Positions 1-5,025 of a DNA stretch of 5,025 nucleotides are shown here, piece by piece (position 1 is the stretch's first letter; each line of letters begins with the position of its first letter). This DNA comes from Candidatus Thalassarchaeaceae archaeon. GTDB lineage: Archaea > Thermoplasmatota > Poseidoniia > Poseidoniales > Thalassarchaeaceae. Location of the stretch: positions 1 through 5,025 of the forward strand of contig JASLJW010000016.1 of the NCBI GenBank assembly GCA_030747885.1, written 5' to 3'. Under the pieces are notes generated by a model. The model saw only the letters and a program-made list of their open reading frames with translations, ran no database searches and had not been told where the DNA came from. A program made the position numbers and the translations under genes.

Positions 1-690
1 ATCATCAACATCACTAGTTTCTGTTGATTCAGATACACCAGGGGCGGAGAGAAGTTCGATTGTAGGTTTTACTTCACGCATTGCCTGTTGTTCCTTCTTT
101 CGCAAAACGATAATCTCACGATCTAAGTCCGAACCAAATCGGTTAGAAAATCGGTCTAGAAGTGTACCTACATTTCCAGTAGCGATGCGATCAATATGGC
201 CGTACATCTGATCTGGATTATGATTGTTGGATTCAGAACTACGGAACGTACTGAGGTCGATTCGATCAGAAATTGATTGAGGGGGAGGAATTTCTGCCGG
301 GGCCGGGGGCATTTCAGATGGCGGGGCTGGCATTGGCTCAACAGGTGGGGGAGGCATTTCTGCTGGTGGAGCTGGCATTGGCTCAACAGGTGGAGGAGGC
401 ATTTCTGCTGGTGGAGGAGGCATTGGCGCTGCAGGAGGTGGAGGCATTGGCGCTGCAGGAGGTGGAGGCATTGGCGCTGCAGGAGGTGGAGGCATTGGCG
501 CTGCAGGAGGTGGAGGCATTGGCGCTTCTGGGGCTGGAGGAGGAGGCATTTCCGCAGGTGGCGGAGGCATCGTAGCAGATGGAGATGGAGGAGGAGGAAG
601 TTCACCTGGAGGAGGTGGAGCCGCACCTGGTGGAGGGGGTGGAGGAAGGCCCGCTAGTGGCGGAGGAACCTGCTCTTCGTCACCCGACAT
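1..690 (-). CDS. Proline-rich repeat protein, partial (3' end outside window)
   Basis: The frame is open for 230 codons from an ATG at 690 to the left edge without a stop, so the C-terminus is missing. I do not recognise the family. After a short acidic start (MSGDEEQ), residues 9-136 are about half proline, built from blocks such as MPPPPAAP, MPPPPVEPMPAPPAE and MPPPPAEM. From about residue 137 the composition becomes normal: a polar stretch, a likely helical part with RIATGNVGTLLDRFSNRF and a charged REIIVLRKKEQQ helix, then an acidic Ser/Thr-rich end (TETSDVDD). No signal peptide or membrane segment is visible, so it is probably cytoplasmic. The proline part is probably an extended, disordered arm that could serve as a multivalent binding platform (inference). 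The gene lies 76 bp downstream of priS on the same strand. In-frame GTG codons at 699 and 714 could extend the start; an in-frame TAA lies further upstream. Existence is well supported; function is unknown. Confidence 0.82.
   Translation of the reverse strand, partial: MSGDEEQVPPPLAGLPPPPPPGAAPPPPGELPPPPSPSATMPPPPAEMPPPPAPEAPMPPPPAAPMPPPPAAPMPPPPAAPMPPPPAAPMPPPPAEMPPPPVEPMPAPPAEMPPPPVEPMPAPPSEMPPAPAEIPPPQSISDRIDLSTFRSSESNNHNPDQMYGHIDRIATGNVGTLLDRFSNRFGSDLDREIIVLRKKEQQAMREVKPTIELLSAPGVSESTETSDVDD
326..415 (-). repeat. Two tandem 45-bp repeats in the proline-rich gene
   Basis: Positions 326-370 and 371-415 are direct repeats of the same 45-bp unit with one visible mismatch. Each encodes 15 residues around the pattern PAEMPPPPVEPMPAP. 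The length is a multiple of three, so unit gain or loss keeps the reading frame. Confidence 0.9.
410..529 (-). repeat. Five tandem 24-bp repeats encoding MPPPPAAP
   Basis: Five consecutive 24-bp units lie at 410-433, 434-457, 458-481, 482-505 and 506-529. The middle three are identical. The first and last differ by a few bases. Each unit encodes eight residues of the MPPPPAAP type. Near-perfect identity suggests recent expansion or slippage, always in frame. The tract creates long artificial Leu/Gln-rich and Trp/Arg-rich frames on other readings, which are not genes. Confidence 0.93.
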
Positions 691-723
691 GCGCTGCACC
701 GTGTACTCGTTCACCAAAGGCTT

Positions 724-760
724 GGTTTTAACATTCCCCGAAGAGGGGCCCAGTTAAACC
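724..760 (-). other. Nested inverted repeat (RNA stem-loop) between priS and the proline-rich gene
   Basis: Outer arms at 724-732 (GGTTTTAAC) and 753-760 (GTTAAACC) pair over eight base pairs with one bulge. Inside them, CCCC at 736-739 pairs with GGGG at 745-748 across a five-base loop. On the leftward transcript the hairpin starts 6 nt after the priS stop codon and ends 33 nt before the ATG of the next gene. No U-run follows it, so it does not look like an intrinsic terminator. An RNA-processing, stability or translation-control element is possible but is inference. Confidence 0.55.
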
Positions 761-766
761 ACATCA

Positions 767-1972
767 TTAGACACTTGACGCCCACCGCTTTAATCCAAGA
801 AAGATTGCCATGGCCTCAGTAACTTCAATGACTTCTCCCTTATTTCCTTCAACCACTTCATCCCCTATTCTAGCAGTAATATCATCTAATTCCAAACAGA
901 CTGATTCTTTCTTCTGTTTTGAAAAAGTCACTGCTTCAGTCAATGCATCGAATGCATTAGAACCATCGGGATCGAGACGTTCGACAGGGAATTCAGTGAC
1001 TTTGAGGCCAGCCTTGCCATGTAAACTTCCAATCCACCTAATCACTCTGCGAATATCGACAGTAACATTGTCATCATTCTCTGCAGCTTGGTCCAATACT
1101 ACACTCTGATCTCCAAGAATTAATGCCAAAAACAAATCCCCCTGTTTTCCAAACTGGCGCCCCATTTTCGTTGTAGAATTCTTCAAACGCCGACGGCGGT
1201 CGGAATTTACCGACATTTCAGCCAACTTCAACATCGCCTTTTCACTCATGGATGGCGGACGTGTCATTCCTGATGTTCCCAATACAGCAGATGAACGCAA
1301 TTCTCGGTATAATCCTCGGCGTTCTGCATCTGATGCTTCATGAAATCGCTGTAATCGATCTAATACCGAATCCAATCCGCGTCGAACCCTCTTGCCCCAG
1401 GATATGTCTGGTTTTCCAAGAACCATTTCGATGTTTAATTTAGCTCCTGAAATATGAGATACAATCTCTTGGCGTGCCTTTGAATCTAAATGAAGTATAC
1501 TGGGATGACGATAGTGGATATGGAATCCCCTATGCCCTGAGAATGAAAATGTGGCCTTCTCAGCATTAAATCCGAAATCCGGTTCCAAAAAGTCGTTCCA
1601 CAATCGAAACGCTTGCTCCTGAATTTCATTAAGCATTGAAGGAAAATCCAATGCATCAACTCCAACCAAATGGTCGCCATCTAAATCGAAAATTAGGTCT
1701 GCTCCTCTCCACCCCTTGTCCGCCATTTTGTATTCAGAAGGACGGTCATAGTATGCAGTACGATGAAAACAAGAATGTGGAGGAGAGGATCTTGTGAGAA
1801 TATTTCTCAACGACTCTGGTGTGTCAAATCCAATATGTCGACGTGGTGGACGATCATCCCACCCCATAAACATCCATTCTCTCGATTTAAATCGAGGTGG
1901 AAGGTACAAGTCTGAGGCATCAAGAGTATGGTAGTACTCACTGAACCTATACTGGTAACGTGCGGTGCTCAC
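767..1972 (-). CDS. priS: DNA primase catalytic (small) subunit PriS
   Basis: PriS is the catalytic subunit of the archaeal/eukaryotic-type primase (AEP superfamily). With PriL it makes the short primers that start DNA synthesis. The 401-residue protein has the family landmarks in order: an N-terminal FSEYY motif (10-14), REWMFM (31-36), the catalytic metal-binding FDLDGD with Asp96 and Asp98, the nucleotide-binding SGHRGFH (145-151), the third catalytic Asp in VDIRR (Asp306), and SLHGKAGL (316-323). Length is somewhat above the usual 330-400 residues. The start is GTG; an in-frame TGA lies three codons upstream and the first internal Met is residue 3 of REWMFM, so GTG is well supported. Many archaeal homologues carry a Cys/His zinc knuckle soon after the DxD motif. 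Here that segment has no cysteine at all; the only cysteines are Cys68 and Cys359. It lies 26 bp after the zinc-ribbon gene, probably in one transcript. Confidence 0.96.
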   Translation of the reverse strand: MSTARYQYRFSEYYHTLDASDLYLPPRFKSREWMFMGWDDRPPRRHIGFDTPESLRNILTRSSPPHSCFHRTAYYDRPSEYKMADKGWRGADLIFDLDGDHLVGVDALDFPSMLNEIQEQAFRLWNDFLEPDFGFNAEKATFSFSGHRGFHIHYRHPSILHLDSKARQEIVSHISGAKLNIEMVLGKPDISWGKRVRRGLDSVLDRLQRFHEASDAERRGLYRELRSSAVLGTSGMTRPPSMSEKAMLKLAEMSVNSDRRRRLKNSTTKMGRQFGKQGDLFLALILGDQSVVLDQAAENDDNVTVDIRRVIRWIGSLHGKAGLKVTEFPVERLDPDGSNAFDALTEAVTFSKQKKESVCLELDDITARIGDEVVEGNKGEVIEVTEAMAIFLGLKRWASSV

Positions 1973-1998
1973 AGAACGTCACAATAATTGACGCTAAA

Positions 1999-2193
1999 TC
2001 AATCCATCCGGAGACCTTCGACCTCTATTGGTTCAGTTGAACTGGATGCACCGGTGATGCGCTCATAGCAATCCTGACAATAGAATCGGTCATCAATTAC
2101 CAATGATTCTCCAAAGATAAGAGGAGAGTCACATCCTCCACATTTAGGGCCCAGTTGCCCGCGAGCAACCGACATCTGTTCCGGCTTGACCAT
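1999..2193 (-). CDS. Small two-CxxC zinc-ribbon-like protein
   Basis: This 64-residue protein has two CxxC pairs, Cys18/Cys21 (KCGGC) and Cys39/Cys42 (YCQDC), separated by 17 residues. This is the pattern of a single zinc ribbon or half a LIM-type module. The knuckle part fills residues 16-45. A polar, probably flexible tail of about 20 residues follows. No catalytic residues, signal peptide or membrane segment are visible. It is the first gene of the leftward cluster and ends 26 bp before priS, so a link with replication is plausible but unproven. The ATG at 2193 was chosen as the first in-frame start; the ATG at 2175 (Met7) would also keep the whole zinc module. No Shine-Dalgarno sequence precedes it. 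The exact family is not recognised. Confidence 0.75.
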   Translation of the reverse strand: MVKPEQMSVARGQLGPKCGGCDSPLIFGESLVIDDRFYCQDCYERITGASSSTEPIEVEGLRMD

Positions 2194-2218
2194 GTGTTAA
2201 CCACACGGAGGAGGCATT

Positions 2219-2228
2219 TCAGTATAGC
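2219..2228 (-). promoter_or_regulatory. Candidate TATA-like element for the zinc-ribbon/priS transcript
   Basis: On the leftward strand, GCTATACTGA lies with its centre about 30 nt before the ATG at 2193. That is the usual TATA-box distance for an archaeal transcript with a very short or absent leader. The absence of a Shine-Dalgarno sequence at 2193 agrees. The match is weak and no BRE is obvious. Confidence 0.3.
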
Positions 2229-2256
2229 GCATCGACAAACATGTAATACACACATT

Positions 2257-2266
2257 CGTTTTTACA
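2257..2266 (+). promoter_or_regulatory. Candidate TATA-like element for the mqnD transcript
   Basis: CGTTTTTACA is the only T/A-rich block in this part of the intergenic region and is centred about 26 nt before the ATG at 2288. That position fits a leaderless archaeal transcript, and the bases before the ATG contain no Shine-Dalgarno sequence. The match to a TATA consensus is loose. Confidence 0.3.
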
Positions 2267-2287
2267 CCTAAGGCACAGGCGCACTCC

Positions 2288-3145
2288 ATGGATGGGACAA
2301 CTAGAATCAGAATCGGACACTCTCCAGACCCAGATGACGCCTTCATGTTCCATGCAATGACGACAGGGAGATTTGACACAGGTGCATACGAATATGAACA
2401 CGTATTATTGGACATAGAAACACTGAATCAAAAAGCTCTAGAAGGCGAATTTGAAGTCTCAGCAGTTTCTATTCATGCATTACCAGACGTTCTCGACTCA
2501 TATGCGCTCATGAATTGTGGTGCATCTATGGGAGAAGGGTATGGACCTCGAATCGTCACCCTTGGAGAAAAGTCATTGGACGAAGTCAAGTCTGGAACCA
2601 TCGCAATTCCTGGGACAAAAACATCTGCACATCTTGCACTCAGAATCATGATTGGTGATCTAGATACTCAAGTAATTCCATTCGATGAGATAATGGATGC
2701 AGTGAAGTCTGGACGAGTTGATGCTGGCCTAATTATCCACGAAGGTCAACTTACATGGAAGGATGAAGGGCTATACTTAGTTGCAGATTTAGGAGAAATG
2801 TGGGCAGAACGAACTGGGGGGTTGCCACTTCCTCTTGGCGGGAATGTGGTTAGGCGTGATCTTGGTGAAGAGGCGTGTAAAATAGTCACTAAACATGTGA
2901 AACAATCTATTGAGAATGCAATAGCTGATCCTTCCGAAGGATTAGCCTTCGCCATAGAATGGGGGCGAGGTATTGATGAAAACACCAATGAAGAATTTGT
3001 TCAAATGTATGTGAATGAACGTACAATCGATTACGGGCCAGAAGGGAGAAAATCAGTACGATTATTTCTCAAAGAAGGACAAAATATTGGCATGATTCGT
3101 TCAGACCTAGATGTGGATTCATTGAAATTTATCGGAGAGGAATAA
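2288..3145 (+). CDS. mqnD: 1,4-dihydroxy-6-naphthoate synthase family protein (MqnD-like)
   Basis: MqnD converts cyclic dehypoxanthine futalosine to 1,4-dihydroxy-6-naphthoate in the futalosine route to menaquinone; it has a periplasmic-binding-protein fold but acts in the cytoplasm. The 285-residue length is normal for the family. Recognised motifs are the N-terminal GHSPDPDDAFMF (10-21), LQ-type DIETLN (42-47), the VSAVSIHALPDV stretch (57-68), CGASMGEGYGP (77-87), the ligand-loop IPGTKTSAHLAL (107-118), IIHEGQLT with His151 at the place of the proposed catalytic histidine, and GLPLPLGGNVVRRDLG (178-193). YVNERTIDYG (241-250) is the usual C-terminal signature. These favour MqnD over the related chorismate dehydratase MqnA. 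ATG 2288 is the only sensible start, ten residues before the first motif. It is the first gene of the rightward cluster, with no other mqn gene in view, so a paralogue with another substrate cannot be excluded. Confidence 0.9.
   Translation: MDGTTRIRIGHSPDPDDAFMFHAMTTGRFDTGAYEYEHVLLDIETLNQKALEGEFEVSAVSIHALPDVLDSYALMNCGASMGEGYGPRIVTLGEKSLDEVKSGTIAIPGTKTSAHLALRIMIGDLDTQVIPFDEIMDAVKSGRVDAGLIIHEGQLTWKDEGLYLVADLGEMWAERTGGLPLPLGGNVVRRDLGEEACKIVTKHVKQSIENAIADPSEGLAFAIEWGRGIDENTNEEFVQMYVNERTIDYGPEGRKSVRLFLKEGQNIGMIRSDLDVDSLKFIGEE
3134..3140 (+). promoter_or_regulatory. Ribosome binding site for the DOHH-like gene
   Basis: GGAGAGG sits inside the last codons of mqnD, six bases before the TTG at 3147. 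It is the clearest Shine-Dalgarno sequence in the window and decides in favour of the TTG start rather than the internal ATG at 3255. The first genes of each cluster have none, which fits leaderless first genes and SD-led internal genes. Confidence 0.65.
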
Positions 3146-3146
3146 C

Positions 3147-3620
3147 TTGGAACGCCCAGAACGCTCTGAATTTGATAGCGTGGACCCTGCCCCACCAAGT
3201 AATGAAAAGAACATCCAAACCCTGAGAGAATCATTGTGTGATGAACAGGAAAGAATGTTTCTCCGAATGAGGGCTCTATTCAGTCTTCGTAACATTGGGG
3301 GGAAAAATGCTGTTGACGCACTTGCTGCTGCATTCCGTTCTGATTCAGCACTACTGAAACATGAAATTGCATATGTAATGGGTCAAATGCAGGATTCATC
3401 AGCAGTACCACATTTGATTGATAGGCTATCTGACTTGGAAGAGGATGTCATGGTTCGACATGAGGCAGCTGAAGCACTGGGGGCGATTGGAGATAGGGTG
3501 GCCATGGCTACCTTGGAAGAATTTGTTAACGACGAATCTATTGTAGTAGCAGAATCCTGTGAGGTTGCAATTGACCTCTTAGAGTATGTTTCTTCAAAAA
3601 GGCTTGATTATACTCAATAA
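3147..3620 (+). CDS. HEAT-repeat protein resembling half of deoxyhypusine hydroxylase
   Basis: Eukaryotic deoxyhypusine hydroxylase (DOHH) completes hypusine on eIF5A. It has about 300 residues in two similar HEAT-repeat halves, each giving two His-Glu pairs to a di-iron centre. This 157-residue protein matches one half. Residues 39-53 (LRMRALFSLRNIGGK) begin the first repeat. SALLKHEIAYVMGQMQ (67-82) holds His72-Glu73, and MVRHEAAEALGAIGD (102-116) holds His105-Glu106. The closing repeat contains ESCEVA (136-141). The two pairs are 33 residues apart, as in human DOHH (His56/His89 and His207/His240). The first 35 residues are a charged, proline-containing extension outside the family core. 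TTG 3147 is chosen for the Shine-Dalgarno sequence and the 1-nt gap to mqnD; the ATG at 3255 would give just the core. The HEAT fold is near certain; hydroxylase activity on archaeal aIF5A, presumably as a dimer, is inference. A general PBS-lyase-type HEAT scaffold is the alternative. Confidence 0.82.
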   Translation: MERPERSEFDSVDPAPPSNEKNIQTLRESLCDEQERMFLRMRALFSLRNIGGKNAVDALAAAFRSDSALLKHEIAYVMGQMQDSSAVPHLIDRLSDLEEDVMVRHEAAEALGAIGDRVAMATLEEFVNDESIVVAESCEVAIDLLEYVSSKRLDYTQ

Positions 3621-3664
3621 TGACCACAGTCGATAAATCCAACAGCGCTCTACGATGGTTATGA
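3620..3664 (+). other. 14-codon reading frame linking two genes (uORF or displaced N-terminus)
   Basis: An ATG at 3620 overlaps the TAA of the DOHH-like gene (TAATG). It reads MTTVDKSNSALRWL and stops at a TGA (3662-3664) that overlaps the ATG at 3661 (ATGA). Both junctions look like translational coupling. It could be a tiny leader ORF, or the true N-terminus of the next protein separated by a one-base frameshift, or chance. Confidence 0.35.
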
Positions 3665-5025
3665 TTCGGGTAGGTTGCATCTCCGTCATTGCGCTAATCC
3701 TAATCGCTCCATTCGCTTCTTGTGGGCTTGCTGAGCCTGTGCCAATTATTGATGAAGCCTACATGTTCCAACGTACCGACGGAGGCGTTGTCACATCAAT
3801 TGTAGATGTGGTTCATTCTCCTGATGGAGATCTTATTGCTGCCGCCGATCGTAAGCATCTCAATATTTGGAGGGCTTCAGATGGTGAGATTGTGGCATCA
3901 AAACAAATCTACAATCACGATTACGAAAACTTAGGGCTTGAATGGACCACTGACTCACAACACTTGATTGTTCATCAAAACAGTGCATGGGCAAATACTC
4001 CTTCTATTACTGCCATCCCGATTTCTGATTGGGACGACCGAACTCAACATGCCGAAATTGAGATGGGAGTTAGTGATGTGAAATCAGTAAATGAATCAAC
4101 AATAATATTTGCAGATGTAAACAATATTCTGAGTCTCTGGAGTATTGGTGAAGATTCAATTGATAGAGGAATCTCCTACACTCCTGATGGCATTCCAGGA
4201 TGTATCGGCATCTCCCCAGACAAAACCATGGCAATAATCGGCGTTTCTAATGTAGAAGTTCATTCTGCTGTATTGTTATCATTATCCGATATGAGTGAAA
4301 TCACGAGTTGGAACCAATCCAATCCGATTACTGACTGTAATTTCAGACCAAGTGGGAACGAAGTGACGTGGAATGATCAACGATCTATCGTAATACGTTC
4401 AGCAATTTCTCCGTTTGGATTCGTAAATGTTCTAGAAACAGGAGGGAACATCATCCAATACGAAGAAATACCGTTACAAGACGAAATTTTGGTCCTATCT
4501 ACCCAAGGCTCCGCCCGTAGTCTAGAATCATGGAATTCGGCAACATTGCAAATCAATTGGAGGATTTCTCTAGGATTCAATACCAACCAATTCACGTTAA
4601 GTCCTGATTCAGAACAACTATCATTCAGCACAAACACTCCGTTTGTACCAATTTTCAGGACTTCTGATTATCCTGTTCAATCAGGTACTGGCCCTGATCT
4701 AGATTTTGATGGTATTTCCGATACAGATGATGAGGATGATGATGGAGATTCAATACCAGACATTTTTGACAATATTTGTAATGAGGGGGCAGAATGTTCT
4801 AGGAATGCAAACAGAGATACAATTCGAAATATAGATATCAAAATTTCATCGAATGGAAATGTAACAATAGAGGAAGTTGTGACTATTCCATTGGACCTTT
4901 CAAGGAACATACGAGAAATAAATTCAAAGTTACTCGATGATGACTCATTGGCATCTATTCTAGAGGCAGAAGTGATGATTCGTCAATTGTGCGGCCCGGC
5001 TGATTTGGATGAAATGGCAGAGGAA
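3655..5025 (+). CDS. Exported beta-propeller protein with Asp-rich TSP3-like segment, partial (3' end outside window)
   Basis: The frame is open for 457 codons to the right edge. The N-terminus is a short basic start followed by a hydrophobic helix (residues 6-22) ending in FASC-G-LAEP, a Sec signal peptide or anchor; Cys23 is a weak lipobox candidate. Residues 45-335 show irregular WD40/YVTN-like blades: HSPDGDLIAAADRKHLNIW (54-72), SLW near 161, GISPDK (185-190), FRPSGNEVTW (230-239) and LSPDSEQLSF (315-324). Residues 348-375 form a calcium-binding thrombospondin type-3 style run, including DLDFDGISDTDDEDDDGDS and ending in DNIC. A Cys375/Cys381 pair follows, then a region of unknown type (IDIKISSNGNVTIEE onward). 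It is probably anchored outside the cytoplasmic membrane; ligand unknown. ATG 3655 and ATG 3661 are both possible starts; an in-frame TAA lies at 3634. It starts 34 bp after the DOHH-like gene and has no clear ribosome binding site. Confidence 0.85.
   Translation, partial: MVMIRVGCISVIALILIAPFASCGLAEPVPIIDEAYMFQRTDGGVVTSIVDVVHSPDGDLIAAADRKHLNIWRASDGEIVASKQIYNHDYENLGLEWTTDSQHLIVHQNSAWANTPSITAIPISDWDDRTQHAEIEMGVSDVKSVNESTIIFADVNNILSLWSIGEDSIDRGISYTPDGIPGCIGISPDKTMAIIGVSNVEVHSAVLLSLSDMSEITSWNQSNPITDCNFRPSGNEVTWNDQRSIVIRSAISPFGFVNVLETGGNIIQYEEIPLQDEILVLSTQGSARSLESWNSATLQINWRISLGFNTNQFTLSPDSEQLSFSTNTPFVPIFRTSDYPVQSGTGPDLDFDGISDTDDEDDDGDSIPDIFDNICNEGAECSRNANRDTIRNIDIKISSNGNVTIEEVVTIPLDLSRNIREINSKLLDDDSLASILEAEVMIRQLCGPADLDEMAEE
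4696..4779 (+). other. Asp-rich calcium-binding (TSP3-like) segment within the exported protein
   Basis: Codons 348-375 of the exported protein carry Asp at regular spacing (D348, D350, D352, D356, D358, D359, D361-D363, D365, D369, D372), ending in DN-x-C. This is the DxDxDGxxD pattern of thrombospondin type-3 repeats. It probably forms a calcium-stabilised linker between the propeller and the following domain. Confidence 0.75.

Noticed and set aside
410..529. Possible CRISPR array
   Set aside because: The 24-bp units are contiguous with no spacers and lie in frame in a coding sequence.
273..657. Rightward frames rich in Ala/Leu/Glu or Trp/Arg, and a leftward Leu/Gln-rich frame at 168-626
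   Set aside because: These are other readings of the in-frame proline repeats. Only the leftward frame starting at 690 stays open beyond the repeats with normal composition.
736..748. Intrinsic terminator at CCCC-loop-GGGG
   Set aside because: The core stem is only four pairs and no T-run follows on either strand.
2209..2216. GGAGGAGG on the + strand as a ribosome binding site
   Set aside because: No start codon of a supported gene follows at a suitable distance; the ATG at 2241 is followed at once by TAA.
2197..2415. Two overlapping Cys-rich leftward frames (2219-2401 and 2197-2415), one ending 3 nt before the zinc-ribbon ATG
   Set aside because: They lie mostly antisense to the conserved N-terminus of mqnD, neither shows a complete recognisable zinc module, and Cys richness in two frames at once points to TGT/TGC composition rather than selection.
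2746..3234. Leftward frames at 2746-2988 and 3031-3234
   Set aside because: They are antisense to mqnD and the start of the DOHH-like gene and show no recognisable motif.
4377..4910. Leftward frames at 4377-4637 and 4677-4910, the latter Ser-rich
   Set aside because: They are antisense to the exported propeller protein; the Ser run is simply the complement of the Asp-rich calcium segment.

Overview
The window most resembles a planktonic archaeon, probably a Marine Group II/III euryarchaeote (Candidatus Poseidoniales-like). The case rests on three things: an archaeal/eukaryotic-type primase small subunit, a eukaryote-like deoxyhypusine-hydroxylase-type HEAT protein, and a secreted beta-propeller protein with a thrombospondin type-3 style Asp-rich calcium segment. 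The moderate-to-low GC and mostly missing Shine-Dalgarno sequences fit this. The phylum assignment is inference; no rRNA or other marker is present.

Layout: two gene clusters diverge from a 94-bp intergenic region (2194-2287). The leftward cluster is a 64-residue two-CxxC zinc-ribbon-like protein (2193-1999), then priS, the catalytic subunit of DNA primase (1972-767, GTG start), then a gene for a very proline-rich protein that runs off the left edge (690-1). The priS and proline-rich genes are separated by 76 bp holding a nested inverted repeat. The rightward cluster is an MqnD-family enzyme of the futalosine menaquinone pathway (2288-3145), a 157-residue HEAT-repeat protein equivalent to half of eukaryotic deoxyhypusine hydroxylase (3147-3620), and the start of a large exported propeller/TSP3 protein that runs off the right edge (3655-5025). 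A 14-codon reading frame lies between the last two.

How the genes relate: the leftward genes are spaced as an operon, with replication as the one secure function. The zinc-ribbon protein is interesting because this PriS lacks the Cys/His zinc knuckle found in many archaeal homologues. The rightward genes are tightly packed (1 nt, then 34 nt), but their predicted roles (quinone synthesis, aIF5A modification, envelope protein) do not form one pathway.

No tRNA, rRNA, CRISPR, insertion sequence or intrinsic terminator was seen. No gene-free stretch exceeds 100 bp. The best candidate for something new is the single-half DOHH-like protein, which keeps both metal-binding His-Glu pairs at the family's exact spacing and would have to dimerise to build a di-iron site.
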